23,500 nucleotides of DNA from Chrysomallon squamiferum (GCA_012295275.1 CM022672.1:21004628-21028127), one strand, 5' to 3'. Numbered from the stretch's first letter, positions 12,730 to 21,717 are shown. The notes: generated by a model not told the origin, from the sequence alone. Translations and numbers: made by a program.

Positions 12730-12944
12730 GACACATCTACAAACGTTCAGAGAGAGCAAGAGAGAAAGTGATTCCTTGCCCTTGTTGTGATACGTGTATT
12801 ATTTTTTATTTGAATATGCAGTCGTATTGTTCGTTTTGGTTTTGATTTTCTGTCTCCTTTTTTTCTTTAGTTTTTGTGGTACAGTCTTCGCAGCAGCAGC
12901 AGCAGGCACCAGTAATGATGTTTCCACCTCCATACTGTCCGTGA
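10100..12944 (+). CDS. Shisa-like (six-cysteine, single-pass, PPxY) membrane protein, 4 exons, 112 aa
   Basis: Exons 10100-10148, 10774-10849, 12322-12461 and 12871-12944; all introns are GT-AG and phases 1, 2 and 1 join without a stop. Domains in order: signal peptide (about 1-19, MEKSLFFFLFLSF), a very short cysteine domain with C22, C30, C33, C34, C39 and C40 (pattern C-x7-C-x2-CC-x4-CC), membrane helix about 47-69, a basic juxtamembrane stretch (YKR, ARR), then a cytosolic tail with QQQQQ (96-100) and FPPPYCP ending in a PPPY motif (107-110). This order and cysteine pattern match the Shisa/CYYR1/WBP1/VOPP1-type transmembrane adaptor superfamily. Known members act at the ER, Golgi or plasma membrane and often recruit WW-domain proteins such as NEDD4-type ligases through PPxY. 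The ectodomain is much shorter than in vertebrate Shisa. The pyrimidine tract before exon 2 is weak. Family level is fairly sure; no specific orthologue is assigned. Confidence 0.85.
10153..10300. repeat. CA-rich imperfect microsatellite
   Basis: Interrupted CA, CACG and ACAT units; longest clean stretch about 10214-10238. It begins only a few bases after the donor of exon 1. Confidence 0.9.
10455..10578. repeat. Composite (ATC)n(ACT)n(ATT)n(GTT)n microsatellite
   Basis: Four trinucleotide motifs each differing by one base follow each other, with about 20 ATT units in the middle. The long poly-Tyr and poly-Asn reading frames here are artefacts of the repeat. Confidence 0.95.
10850..12321 (+). 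other. Shisa-like gene intron 2
   Basis: A 1472-base phase-2 intron, donor GTAAAT, acceptor TTTTTTTTCAG. It includes a T run near 11789-11808 and a tandem duplication of about 31 bp in which CACAGATTGGCTATA occurs twice (about 12190 and 12221). A segment at about 11690-11765 has a more balanced base composition but no clear coding signal. Confidence 0.7.
12537..12728. repeat. Composite (ACAT)n(AT)n(CA)n microsatellite
   Basis: ACAT tetranucleotides to about 12630, then AT dinucleotides to about 12654, more ACAT, then (CA)n at about 12694-12726. It fills most of intron 3 of the Shisa-like gene. Confidence 0.95.
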
Positions 12945-12955
12945 TATCACAATAT

Positions 12956-13011
12956 AATAAAAAAGACAGCTGTGAAAGAACGAACAGAAAATGAATATAA
13001 TTAAAAATAAA
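12956..13011 (+). terminator. Two AATAAA hexamers after the Shisa-like gene
   Basis: AATAAA at 12956-12961 and 13006-13011, 12 and 62 bases past the TGA at 12942-12944. The second is at a more usual distance for a 3' UTR. Confidence 0.55.
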
Positions 13012-13353
13012 ATGATTTGTAAACATAAATGTAGCGTATAAAAAAAAAAAAAAAAGAAGTTAAGATCAAATTTAATTTTAAATATATATCTAAATCTGGT
13101 GAAATTTATGTATATATATATATAATTTATATTTCAACATTATATTAATATCATAAAAATCTACGATCAGTTTTAATTTTGGAATAATGTACTTCATTGA
13201 ATGGTGTTTTTTTTTTTCTTTTCTTAAATTATTGGGTTGTAATGAAAGTATCTAAGAAACTACACGAATTATCATCAGCAGCATGTTTAAGTCAGCCTTG
13301 ACAGAAAATAATATTTTATTATTCAGATTTTATCGAATCACTTGTAGCAACCG

Positions 13354-13413
<60 letters not shown>
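13354..13413. repeat. (ATT)20 microsatellite
   Basis: 60 bases of uninterrupted ATT followed by GTA/AGT units. Confidence 0.97.
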
Positions 13414-13561
13414 GGTAGTACTAGTATCAGTAGTAGTAATAAATAAATAAATAAAATAAAATAAAGATTTCTGATACTGATCTGACATTGACTTAAGTTA
13501 TCTTTATATACTGTTTGAATAAAATAAGATCCCTTCGATAATTTATTTATTTATTATATTA

Positions 13562-13564
<3 letters not shown>

Positions 13565-13623
<59 letters not shown>
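13565..13623. repeat. (TTA)n microsatellite
   Basis: About 59 bases of clean TTA repeat, 150 bp from the preceding ATT array. Confidence 0.97.
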
Positions 13624-13859
13624 TGTCCAGTATATTTAACAAAAAGAAAAGGAAGAATAATTATCATCGAATCAGTTAAAAGAAAAGAAAAAAGAATATA
13701 TATTAGACGGTTACTTTATCGTGTAATTAAAATGATTGAAATGATTAATTTAAATTAGTATCCGTAGCAACACTATACGATGGGTAAAACAAATGAGCAT
13801 CGCTATAACAAAAATGAAAGAAAAACAAAAACGAACACACAAGCAAACTTGTTATGAAC

Positions 13860-13865
13860 TTTAAT
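13860..13865 (-). terminator. Possible poly(A) signal (ATTAAA) of tyrosine-rich gene A
   Basis: ATTAAA on the minus strand 77 bases past the TGA at 13944-13942; a common variant signal at a plausible distance. Confidence 0.4.
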
Positions 13866-13941
13866 ATATTTTCACAGATGCACATACTACTAAAAACTAT
13901 GAATTAATGTCTAATTAGAGTTATCCTTCTCTCTGGATCGT

Positions 13942-15284
13942 TCAAGCAGTGATGCCGAAGTCCTGTGGAGCGCCGTAATAAACATCTTGTCTGGCGGATT
14001 CCGGAACGAAAGTGAAGCGGCGAACAACGTGGTAGTAGGGTCTTGTATTGCAGCGGATCTCAATCTGTGGGTATCCTTGGTAACAGTTACCGCATAGAGT
14101 CGCCGTGTATCCGTAACCAGCATTGATATATCCGACGTAGTCGACCGACTTAACCGTTGTTACCGGAACTACCCGAACGAAAGGCAACGCCATAAATTCT
14201 GTTTTAGCAGAGGTGTAGGTTCCTCGTTTGTAGAAGTCATGTACAACACAGTTGTAGTCCGGCTGTTGGTAGTACAGCTGTGTGCGGACGATACTACTTT
14301 GACCGCAGTTATTCTCGATGTGGTAACGGCCTGGAGTGAATGACCGAATAAACGACTGGATCCGGGTACTCGCGTAGGCATAGTTACTGTAAGACTGGGC
14401 GTAACCAGCGTATCCGCCTATCCAGGGGAGAAGACGAGACCCTCCGATATAGGGAAAAGGATTGTAGCCGGGGAAACCAAAATTTGTGTAACCAAAACTT
14501 CGCTTCTTCCGGTCAGCTCGAGGTTCCTCTTCTGAAATTAAATCAAATATATCAATTTAGTAATAACTGTATATAATGTATAATATATAATGATTTGTAC
14601 CTAATTACAGTCATAACTGTAGTATAAAAACAACTATTAATAGCGAATTTCTAATCCTGATAAGAAAAATAATGATGTTTACATCAGTCATTACTAATAC
14701 TGGACACGCAGAAAAAAAAGATGAATTTTTTTGTTGCATTTTTAATAGTAATAGTAAAACCAGAAAGAGAAATGTAAAATTCTGTTTAGAAATGAATCGT
14801 TATCAACAACTTGAAGCAACTGTAGACATGTGCGTCGATAGTTAATTTGCTTCTTCTATATTGAAGTCACTTTATATTACACTGAGATGTCTTCTTTACT
14901 TAATTGTATTCACCATCAGCTAGAAAGAAAAGTAACTGTGATTGTTGTAGTTTCTAGTAGTTATAATGGTAGTGGCTCTTATAGGAATGGTTGTAAGGGG
15001 AGTAGCATAGTAATAGTAGAACTAATACTATAAGTAATAGTAGAATTATTGGTATTAGTAACTGTAGTAGTACTAGTAGTGGTGGTAATGGTAGTGTTAA
15101 TAATGACAGTGGTAGCAGTAGTAGCAGCAGTAATGGTAGCTTACAGCTCTATTATATCTGTAATAATATAACTTTCAAGAAGGTAAAAAAAAAAAAAAAA
15201 TGTTAAACAGAATATTTTTAACACAAACTTATAGAAATAATATTGTGTCAAAGACATTGTTCAGTTTACCATTAAATCAAAAAG

Positions 15285-15327
<43 letters not shown>

Positions 15328-15727
15328 TGATGATGATGAAAATAATAGTAGTTATAGTAGTAATAGTAAAGATAATAGTAATAATAATAATAATAGTAGT
15401 AATAATGATGGTAATGGTAGTAGTACTAGTAGCAGTAGTAGTATTAGTAGTAGAAGAAGCAGTATATACGTAGTATTAATAGTAGTGGTAGAAAATGTTT
15501 ATATATTTCATCTTACTTTGTTTCTTAACTTCCTCCAAGGGCATTGGATTGTCCATTTCTTCCTCCATATCTTTAACCAAATCTAGAATGGAATCCATTT
15601 TGATGCAGCCATCTGCTTGGTTATTGTCATCACTTTTCACTTCGGCACCGCCGTCGACAGAAAGTACAAGATCTGAGACGAGAAGCAGACCAAGGGCGAC
15701 AATCGCTGTCAGACGAAGAAGTTCCAT
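13942..15727 (-). CDS. Secreted tyrosine-rich precursor A, furin-type site, 2 exons, 266 aa
   Basis: I do not recognise a known family. Exons 15727-15517 and 14531-13942, donor GTAAGA, acceptor TTTCAG, phase 1, giving 266 residues. Signal peptide about 1-23 (MELLRLTAIVALGLLLVSD), then an acidic propeptide (DMEEEMDNP near 54-62), then the dibasic cluster DRKKR (77-81), a proprotein-convertase type site followed by S82. The predicted mature part (82-266, 185 residues) is about 13% tyrosine and glycine-rich near its start (FPGYNPFPY, IGGYAGYAQSYSNY). It has five cysteines (C146, C165, C217, C220, C231), including a CxxC. Start context is good (CACAATGG). Gene B is a paralogue: shared features are KR-S at the cleavage point, GYNP, IVRT, the Y-K-x-GTY segment (171-176), FMALP (183-187) and a C-terminal CxxC. 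A structural, mucous or capsule protein is possible, but that is inference from composition alone. Confidence 0.9.
14532..15516 (-). other. Intron of tyrosine-rich gene A
   Basis: A 985-base phase-1 intron rich in imperfect TAG/GTA repeats (about 14936-15150), an A run (15186-15200) and a composite AAT/GAT/AGT array. The plus-strand reading frame of mainly Asn and Ser here is a repeat artefact. Confidence 0.85.
15285..15470. repeat. Composite (ATA)n(GAT)n(AGT)n microsatellite
   Basis: About 13 ATA units, then GAT units, then degenerate AGT/AAT units, inside the intron of gene A and close to its donor site. Confidence 0.93.
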
Positions 15728-15772
15728 TGTGATGATGGGACGAACTGACGTTTTGTCAAGACACTGGCGGGG

Positions 15773-15780
15773 AATTTATA
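15773..15780 (-). promoter_or_regulatory. TATA box of tyrosine-rich gene A
   Basis: GATATAAATTCC reads on the minus strand with the TATA about 50 bases upstream of the ATG at 15727, leaving a 5' UTR of roughly 20-25 bases. The paralogue has a similar motif at the same distance. Confidence 0.6.
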
Positions 15781-16308
15781 TCATTTTCTTCTCAGACAGT
15801 GTTGTAGGGGCAAACACTGAAAGGTCACCTGTAATTGTCGATCAAACATCGTGTATGCAGGTGTCGGGTACTTCTATGTCAATGCGAGACATCACTGCCA
15901 ACAAAGACAATATCTACAGTCGACTCATGTTAAAAGTGGTTCTTCAGTTTACAACAGCCCTTGTTAATAATGATGATGATGATAATAATAATAATAATAA
16001 TGTTAACGATAATACCAAGACAATAATAAGAATATATTCTATTACAAGTATTATTTACGGCAGTTCAGATTAGTGGAATAACAGCATCTCCCGTCGATTG
16101 ATTTTTGAGTGACCCAAAACGGAAAAGTAGTTAATAAGAATAATTAGACAATGACATGAAGAAAAAGGTAAGGACATTGGTCTATACTGATGTTGCTTGT
16201 CGTAACAGTTTGCAACTATTAATTTATACTAGTACGATGATTACAAGCGCATCTAACTATATACAGTAATTGTTGTTGTTGTTGTTGATGTTGTTATAAT
16301 TATTAGTT
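15781..16308. other. 5' flank of gene A, no gene seen
   Basis: It contains a (GAT)n(AAT)n array at about 15969-16002 and otherwise unremarkable sequence. The plus-strand ORF running through 15495-16073 is antisense to exon 1 of gene A and has no homology I can see. Confidence 0.5.
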
Positions 16309-16371
16309 ATCTTAAGTAAATAATAACAACAATGGAAATAATTTCCACTGTAGTTATTATATACTTAAGAT
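16309..16371. repeat. Imperfect palindrome, 31-bp arms, 1-nt centre
   Basis: 16309-16339 pairs with 16341-16371 with three mismatches around a single central A. A 14-bp perfect palindrome (AATACTATAGTATT, 16373-16386) follows two bases later. Confidence 0.9.
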
Positions 16372-16386
16372 GAATACTATAGTATT

Positions 16387-16659
16387 ATGTGGAGATGTAA
16401 ATAACATACATTTGTTGAAAGGAAACAAATTTTATTTCATTAATCCTTACATTTGTTTATCTGTATAATATTATCTTAATAGTCAAAAGATATACTGATA
16501 TATAAGCATTCGAATTTACCGTCGAGTAATTTGTAAATTAATTACGATATCATTTTGGCCAGACATAATACTAACCGCAATACAAAAAAGATAGAAAGAA
16601 AAGGCTTTTATAGGAATGATAATATTGATGATGATGATGTTGATGTTTATTGTGATGAT

Positions 16660-16708
<49 letters not shown>

Positions 16709-16726
16709 GTAACTGGAAAAACAAAT

Positions 16727-16760
<34 letters not shown>

Positions 16761-16935
16761 AAAGTTGTTTAATACTGAAACTTATTTTTGTATCGAACTG
16801 TATTCAGCTGAAATTAACTCTATTCAAATTGCGTTAACAGACACATTGCACATTTAATCAATTAATATCCTAAAGAGGTAAAAACAAGCAAAGAACGAGT
16901 GAATCCACTGTTAGAACATTCGTTTCCTTGTCGAA
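16387..16935. other. Intergenic, microsatellite-bearing, no gene seen
   Basis: It holds GAT/TGA units and (TAA)n at about 16620-16707, then (TA)n at 16731-16758. No coding evidence. Confidence 0.55.
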
Positions 16936-17065
16936 ATAATCTTAGTTAAGTACGACGGCGCACAGACCGCTGCCAATTACCCCGGACCTGCTCCCACTGC
17001 CAATATTTGAAAGGTGGGCGACGGGCGACCCCGACTATTTAACTGAACAAAAAAACGGCCACAGC
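16936..17065. other. Short unexplained GC-rich island
   Basis: About 100 bases, centred on 16950-17040, are visibly richer in G+C than the kilobases on each side, with GGGCGACGGGCGACCCC as the densest point. Short frames on both strands run through it, but none has convincing splice sites or familiar protein sequence. It could be a relic exon, a repeat fragment or a regulatory element. Confidence 0.35.
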
Positions 17066-17310
17066 CAAATAAGCACGGTGTTGAATTATTCAATTACTTA
17101 ATTAGATTCAGAAAGGTTAATTTCTTCTAACGTCGTTTCCTTTAACATAAATAGTATCTACATTCTGGGGGAAAAATAATAAAAAAAAAAAAAAAAAAAA
17201 AAAAGGAAAAAGAAGAAGAAATAAATAATATATGTATATTATTATTCTGTTATCTCCTTCTTTTATTTTATTTTATAATTTTTTTTAAAGATATATTTAT
17301 ATAACAAGAA

Positions 17311-17358
<48 letters not shown>

Positions 17359-17372
17359 TAGATAGATAGAGA
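17311..17372. repeat. (GATA)n(GACA)n(GATA)n compound microsatellite
   Basis: About five GATA units, about seven GACA units, then several GATA units again, so the motif order is symmetrical. Confidence 0.97.
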
Positions 17373-17937
17373 TATTCAGACACACATATACATTTTAGCA
17401 TAATTTTTTCTTTCTACTAATTAGCATGCACTAGCAATGGGTTCACATCATTAAACAGTAAGCATGATTTAAGAGACTCCATATTACGCACATAGTATTA
17501 ATACAGTAATCCAGCTTAAAATGTCATACAATACGGAAAATAGTACATAAAAAAACATACATCAAATACTCAGACAAAATGCACGAGATAATTTGTTAAA
17601 TTAAAATATCACGAGTTTGTTGTTTAATCCTCCTTAGTTATAAAATCAGAGAGTTTAGTTTATTATGTGCCTTATTTGTTAGGGTTGTTTACATATAAAA
17701 TAATGACTTTAGTATTATCATATTTCCTTTCGTTTTATTTGTCTCAAGTGTATCTGTCGTTTTATCAGTACATAGGTACATACTCTTTATATCGAATTAT
17801 CTTTGTTTTCTTCTTTCTTCTTAGTATTTCCATCCTTTCATTCCTTTATGAATGAATTTAAACAAAAACATTTAAAGTTTCAAGAACCTGACATACTAAA
17901 GCAATATATAATTAAAATATTTTATTTTCTCTTCTAC

Positions 17938-17938
17938 C

Positions 17939-17983
<45 letters not shown>

Positions 17984-18022
17984 TAATAATAATGATGATG
18001 ATGATGATGATGATAATAATGT
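17938..18022. repeat. (TAA)n(TGA)n compound microsatellite
   Basis: TAA units for about 50 bases with one AAAT interruption, then TGA units and TAA again. The poly-Ile/poly-Tyr frame across it is an artefact. Confidence 0.95.
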
Positions 18023-19515
18023 TGACAATGATAATTTTTAAGATCTTTCGCCATAGATCTTTATTTCCAGCAAAAATGCTGTTTAAGTTTACGTTGGTAG
18101 TAACTTGGTGACAGAGCACATGAGTTTTATTGACAACCTTCTCAGTAAAACTGCTTAACGAGACCGAAGAGAATAATATCCACCTTGTTCAAAATCGTAA
18201 TTTAATGAGGTGCATTGCGTAATCGAGGGTAAACACATGACTTGAATTGTTAAATGTTTCCTTAAAACATGTCGAGTAGAAAGCATGTAAAGTAAATTTA
18301 CTCAGTGTTTTTGAAGAGTTTAATTCACACGCAAGTAATTACGTAAAGTGTTAAAGGAAATGAAACAAAGTGTGCGCGCGCGCGCTCGTGTGTGTAAGTA
18401 AAATTTAATAACGCAGCTAAATGCATATTTACTGTAGAACATAGAAAACATTGATAATAACTGACAAGAAATAGTATACAATATTATTGTTGTTGTTATT
18501 ATTGCCATTGTTGTTATTATTATTAGTATTATTGTTATTATTACTGCTACTTCTGGTTTGTGAGTGTAGTTAAAAAGAGACAGTTTTATCTTCGACAATA
18601 GTTATTAATAACTAGTAGTTAATTTAAACAGCGATACAAATTAATTCCTATCAATTCCTTAATAAAATATCACTTCGCTTCAGAGAACAAAATCAATCAT
18701 TATCTCTGCTCTGTTCTCAAGAAAAACTTAGTAAAACAGATTTGTCTAATTCTGTTATTTATTATTATTATTTAACAACATACACCAATAATATTACAGT
18801 TTTAATTTTGACAAACCTGGTAAGTTATATAGTTTATTTCTAGATATGATTAATTATTTTGCTGTGACTGCTGTTGTTGTCGTCGTCGTCGTCCTATAAT
18901 CAGAATAGGTCAAAATAAAGTTAGTTTAACACATTTTTTTCTTAATTTTTAAATTATTTTTCCAGTCTTTAATTATTACGAATTTAATAATTCGTATTGA
19001 CATTTTCTCTTTGCAACTTGCACCAAATCCAGTTTATGCCCTAAATAAGTTTTAAAATGTATGTAACAGCTTTGGTTCTTTATAATTAAGTTTTTACTTC
19101 ATTTTTTGTAAAATGCACACGACAGTCGGTTGAGATTAAGATAAACATTTTATAACAAGAAAAGAAATGTCATTATAGAGTGAAACAAAATGAAAACAGG
19201 TAAATGTTTAGCAACATTTCAAGACGTTTTAATATTAAAGACATTATTGATAAATGGGTAAGGATCGTGCTGCCATCAAAGGTCTTCTGAAAAGAAAAAA
19301 TAATAATTTATATGCATTTGTCCTTAGAAAAAATATACACCGTGGTGTTTGATAAACCATTCGTTCTGATACTTTCAACCCATTAATCTTATGTCAGCAC
19401 TCAAACTACAAAAAGGTTACATAAATAATAAGAAGGAAAAAAAAATGACAACAAAATTAAAAAAAAAAAAAAAAAATGAAATGATGAAAGACAACAATGA
19501 ATTTTAAACATTATT

Positions 19516-19521
19516 TTTATT
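19516..19521 (-). terminator. Poly(A) signal AATAAA of tyrosine-rich gene B
   Basis: Canonical hexamer on the minus strand about 150 bases past the stop. Another AATAAA at 19666-19661 is only 6 bases past the stop and less likely to be used. Confidence 0.45.
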
Positions 19522-19672
19522 TCACTGAAAGTTTTTTCCATCAAAACTGATCCATTTTTACAAATAAGACAAACTATCATTAACGTCTATTATATTTGAC
19601 AGTTAAATATATATAAATACAGAATAAAATGGCTTTAGGAATCACCTACACAAAGCAGATTTTATTTAATCT

Positions 19673-20745
19673 TTATGCCAGGTAAACGTAGTATCTGGAA
19701 ACACGCCTGCCTGGGAATAGATCTGACGAGAGGTAACTGGTGATACAAGGATTATAGTTTTGACAACAACTGTTGCAGAGTTCGAACGTGTAACTTGGAA
19801 ACGACCTTGAAACTGCTTGATAGACTATCGGCTGGATAACAGAAGTCTCCGCAGTCTGAACAATGTTAGCTTGTGCCTGCGAGACTAGTTTCCGGTTGAT
19901 GAGCGGAAGTGCCATGAAGTCATTGTACGCATTCTCGTAGGTGCCAGTTTTGTAGTAATATCTCGAGACAGCCCCTTCGGTGGTTCGTACAATTTGCGCA
20001 GGCGCGCTGAAGGAGGTGAAAAAACGCTGAGAGGGGAGATTAAAAGCTGACGTTCTAATCAGGCCTGGATAGAGGGTGAAGTCTGGAAGGGGCAGATACA
20101 ACCATGGGTTATATCCAACTGATCCGACGTTCGGGAGAAACGTTGACCTCTTCGTACGGCTTGTCTCGCCTGCATCTGTAAAACAAAAGTGTGACAGTAA
20201 AATTACTCACGAAATTAAATTAAAACATAAAATTCGTTTGTATAAATGGGAATAATGGAAATACAAAAAGGGGAATGGATGGTGAAAAGTACAAATGTGA
20301 ATGTCAATGCACGTGGAGGTGCAGAGCCATTATTTAAGGGAAGGTAAAGTACATCACAATTGTTGTGCATAAACATTCCGAATGTGATGTTTAGATTTTA
20401 ATATGGATGTAAAACAAATTAGAGCAGCAACAACTATAAGTTTAAACATTTTCCACTTTTGCTGAATTTGTTCCACATAAAATCTTAAATATAGTAATTT
20501 TGAAGTTACAAAACCTTATACTGTTAATAATAATTACATACGAAATGTAAAACAACTGACGATTTGCTATGAAAAGAAAAGATATACTAACCACAGTCAG
20601 CGATGCCCATGTTTGCTTGGAAGGCCGCTTCATCCAAAGCTTCTTTTGCCGTCTCCGTAGACTCGCTCTTCTTCCGATCTTCACTTACTGCCAGACAAAC
20701 TGACAGCAGAAGCACACTCGCCAGGCAGATATGTCTGATCGCCAT
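19673..20745 (-). CDS. Secreted tyrosine-rich precursor B, furin-type site, 2 exons, 218 aa
   Basis: Paralogue of gene A; family not recognised. Exons 20745-20592 and 20175-19673, donor GTTAGT, acceptor TTTACAG, phase 1 as in gene A, giving 218 residues. Signal peptide about 1-20 (MAIRHICLASVLLLSVCLAV), a short charged propeptide, then SRTKR (57-61) before S62. The mature part (62-218, 157 residues) is about 10% tyrosine. It begins STFLPN, soon reaches GYNPW (72-76), carries RYYYKTGTY (123-131) and FMALP (138-142), and ends with a cysteine cluster C185, C188, C189 and C195. Compared with A, it lacks the glycine/tyrosine-rich repeats near the mature start and the two middle cysteines. The ATG at 20745 has a strong context (CAACATGG); an in-frame ATG further upstream would put extra residues before an otherwise perfect signal peptide and was not chosen. 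Confidence 0.9.
20176..20591 (-). other. Intron of tyrosine-rich gene B
   Basis: A 416-base phase-1 intron at the position equivalent to the intron of gene A (just before the furin-type site), but without that intron's microsatellites. Confidence 0.85.
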
Positions 20746-20787
20746 GTTGAATGGAACAGCAATGATGATGAATCTTTCTGTACGCGG

Positions 20788-20795
20788 TTCATATA
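20788..20795 (-). promoter_or_regulatory. TATA-like element of tyrosine-rich gene B
   Basis: GATATATGAACC on the minus strand, about 50 bases before the ATG at 20745, the same spacing as the TATA box of gene A. Confidence 0.5.
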
Positions 20796-20799
20796 TCAC

Positions 20800-21636
20800 C
20801 GTAAGACCGTTTCAAACTTAACCAATTAAACATGCGTGGGCAACTTACAAGCAGACAAATAACGGACGAAAATCGTGGAAAAAAAAAAAAAAAAGAAAGA
20901 AAAGAAAAAGAAAAAACCCACTATTTTCTTTGTAACTTTCTTAACTGTCTACTTTTTTTTTTTTTTTTTTTTCTTACATTTAGAAAAAAGGGGGGGGGGG
21001 GAAGAAAAAAAGAAAGAAAAAACTGAAAATATACCAAGAGAACATCTTTCTGAAAGTAATTTAAAGTTAAACACATTTAACATTTAACCAGTGGTGTATT
21101 TCAAACATAAAAAATAAACATGTGGTTATGTTAATTGACCATCAAATTTTGGTTAATGTGGCCACAATAAAACAAAGTAACACGTGACGTTTATCAAGAG
21201 GGATGACACTAGGTCACCCATACACGGTTGGATGAAAGTAATTGTGAACAAACATATTAAAACGGCGCGAACTGCCGCTAGAGAAAACACCTTTCATCAG
21301 ATTTAATGGCGAATACATTTGAAATAGTTACTTGACAAATGTTCGCGATGTCGCTAAACATGGATTCATGTTTACATAACACGATCGGTTTGGTGAAAAT
21401 AAATATATTGTTACATGCTTAATTAAGTTCAGAATTTTAATCCTGTTTCGTCTATTAACCGTAATTATAATTATAAAATGGTATCAGAGATTTGAAACGG
21501 TAATATTTGTTTATTAGAATGTAAATCATGGCGAAATTATGCCAAAATTCACATACTATTACTGACTATTATAAACAAATTTCTTTAACTTTTACATTCT
21601 GGATATGTAATATGTTTTGAACATACACAAACATAC
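20800..21636. other. 5' flank of gene B, no gene seen
   Basis: Homopolymers dominate about 20878-21020 (A-rich, T run, then G12 at 20990-21001). A segment at about 21180-21365 has mixed composition (GGCGCGAACTGCCGCTAGAG) and could be an interspersed repeat fragment. No coding exon was recognised. Confidence 0.45.
20990..21001. repeat. G12 homopolymer
   Basis: Twelve G in a row inside purine-rich sequence, exceptional in such AT-rich DNA. The exact length is uncertain because such runs are error-prone. Confidence 0.9.
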
Positions 21637-21644
21637 AGAGAGAC

Positions 21645-21717
<73 letters not shown>
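21637..21717. repeat. (AG)n microsatellite
   Basis: GAGACAGAGAC followed by about 33 uninterrupted AG units (21651-21717). Confidence 0.97.

Larger units (their letters stand above)
13012..13859. other. Intergenic region between convergent genes, no gene seen
   Basis: It separates the plus-strand Shisa-like gene from the minus-strand tyrosine-rich gene and consists of AT-rich DNA with two long ATT arrays. No coding signal was seen. Confidence 0.6.
17066..19515. other. Long intergenic stretch between the two tyrosine-rich genes, no gene seen
   Basis: About 2.4 kb with A and T homopolymers, GATA/GACA, TAA/TGA, TTG/ATT and GTC repeats and a (CG)n core near 18371-18384. I searched by eye for a third copy of the tyrosine-rich gene (KR-S, GTY, FMALP) and saw none. 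Confidence 0.55.

Noticed and set aside
15200-15586. Plus-strand ORF rich in Asn and Ser
   Set aside because: It is the translation of the AAT/GAT/AGT microsatellite in the intron of gene A; no domain and no splice logic.
15495-16073. 192-codon plus-strand ORF
   Set aside because: Antisense to exon 1 and promoter of tyrosine-rich gene A, ending in AAT-repeat codons; no recognisable protein.
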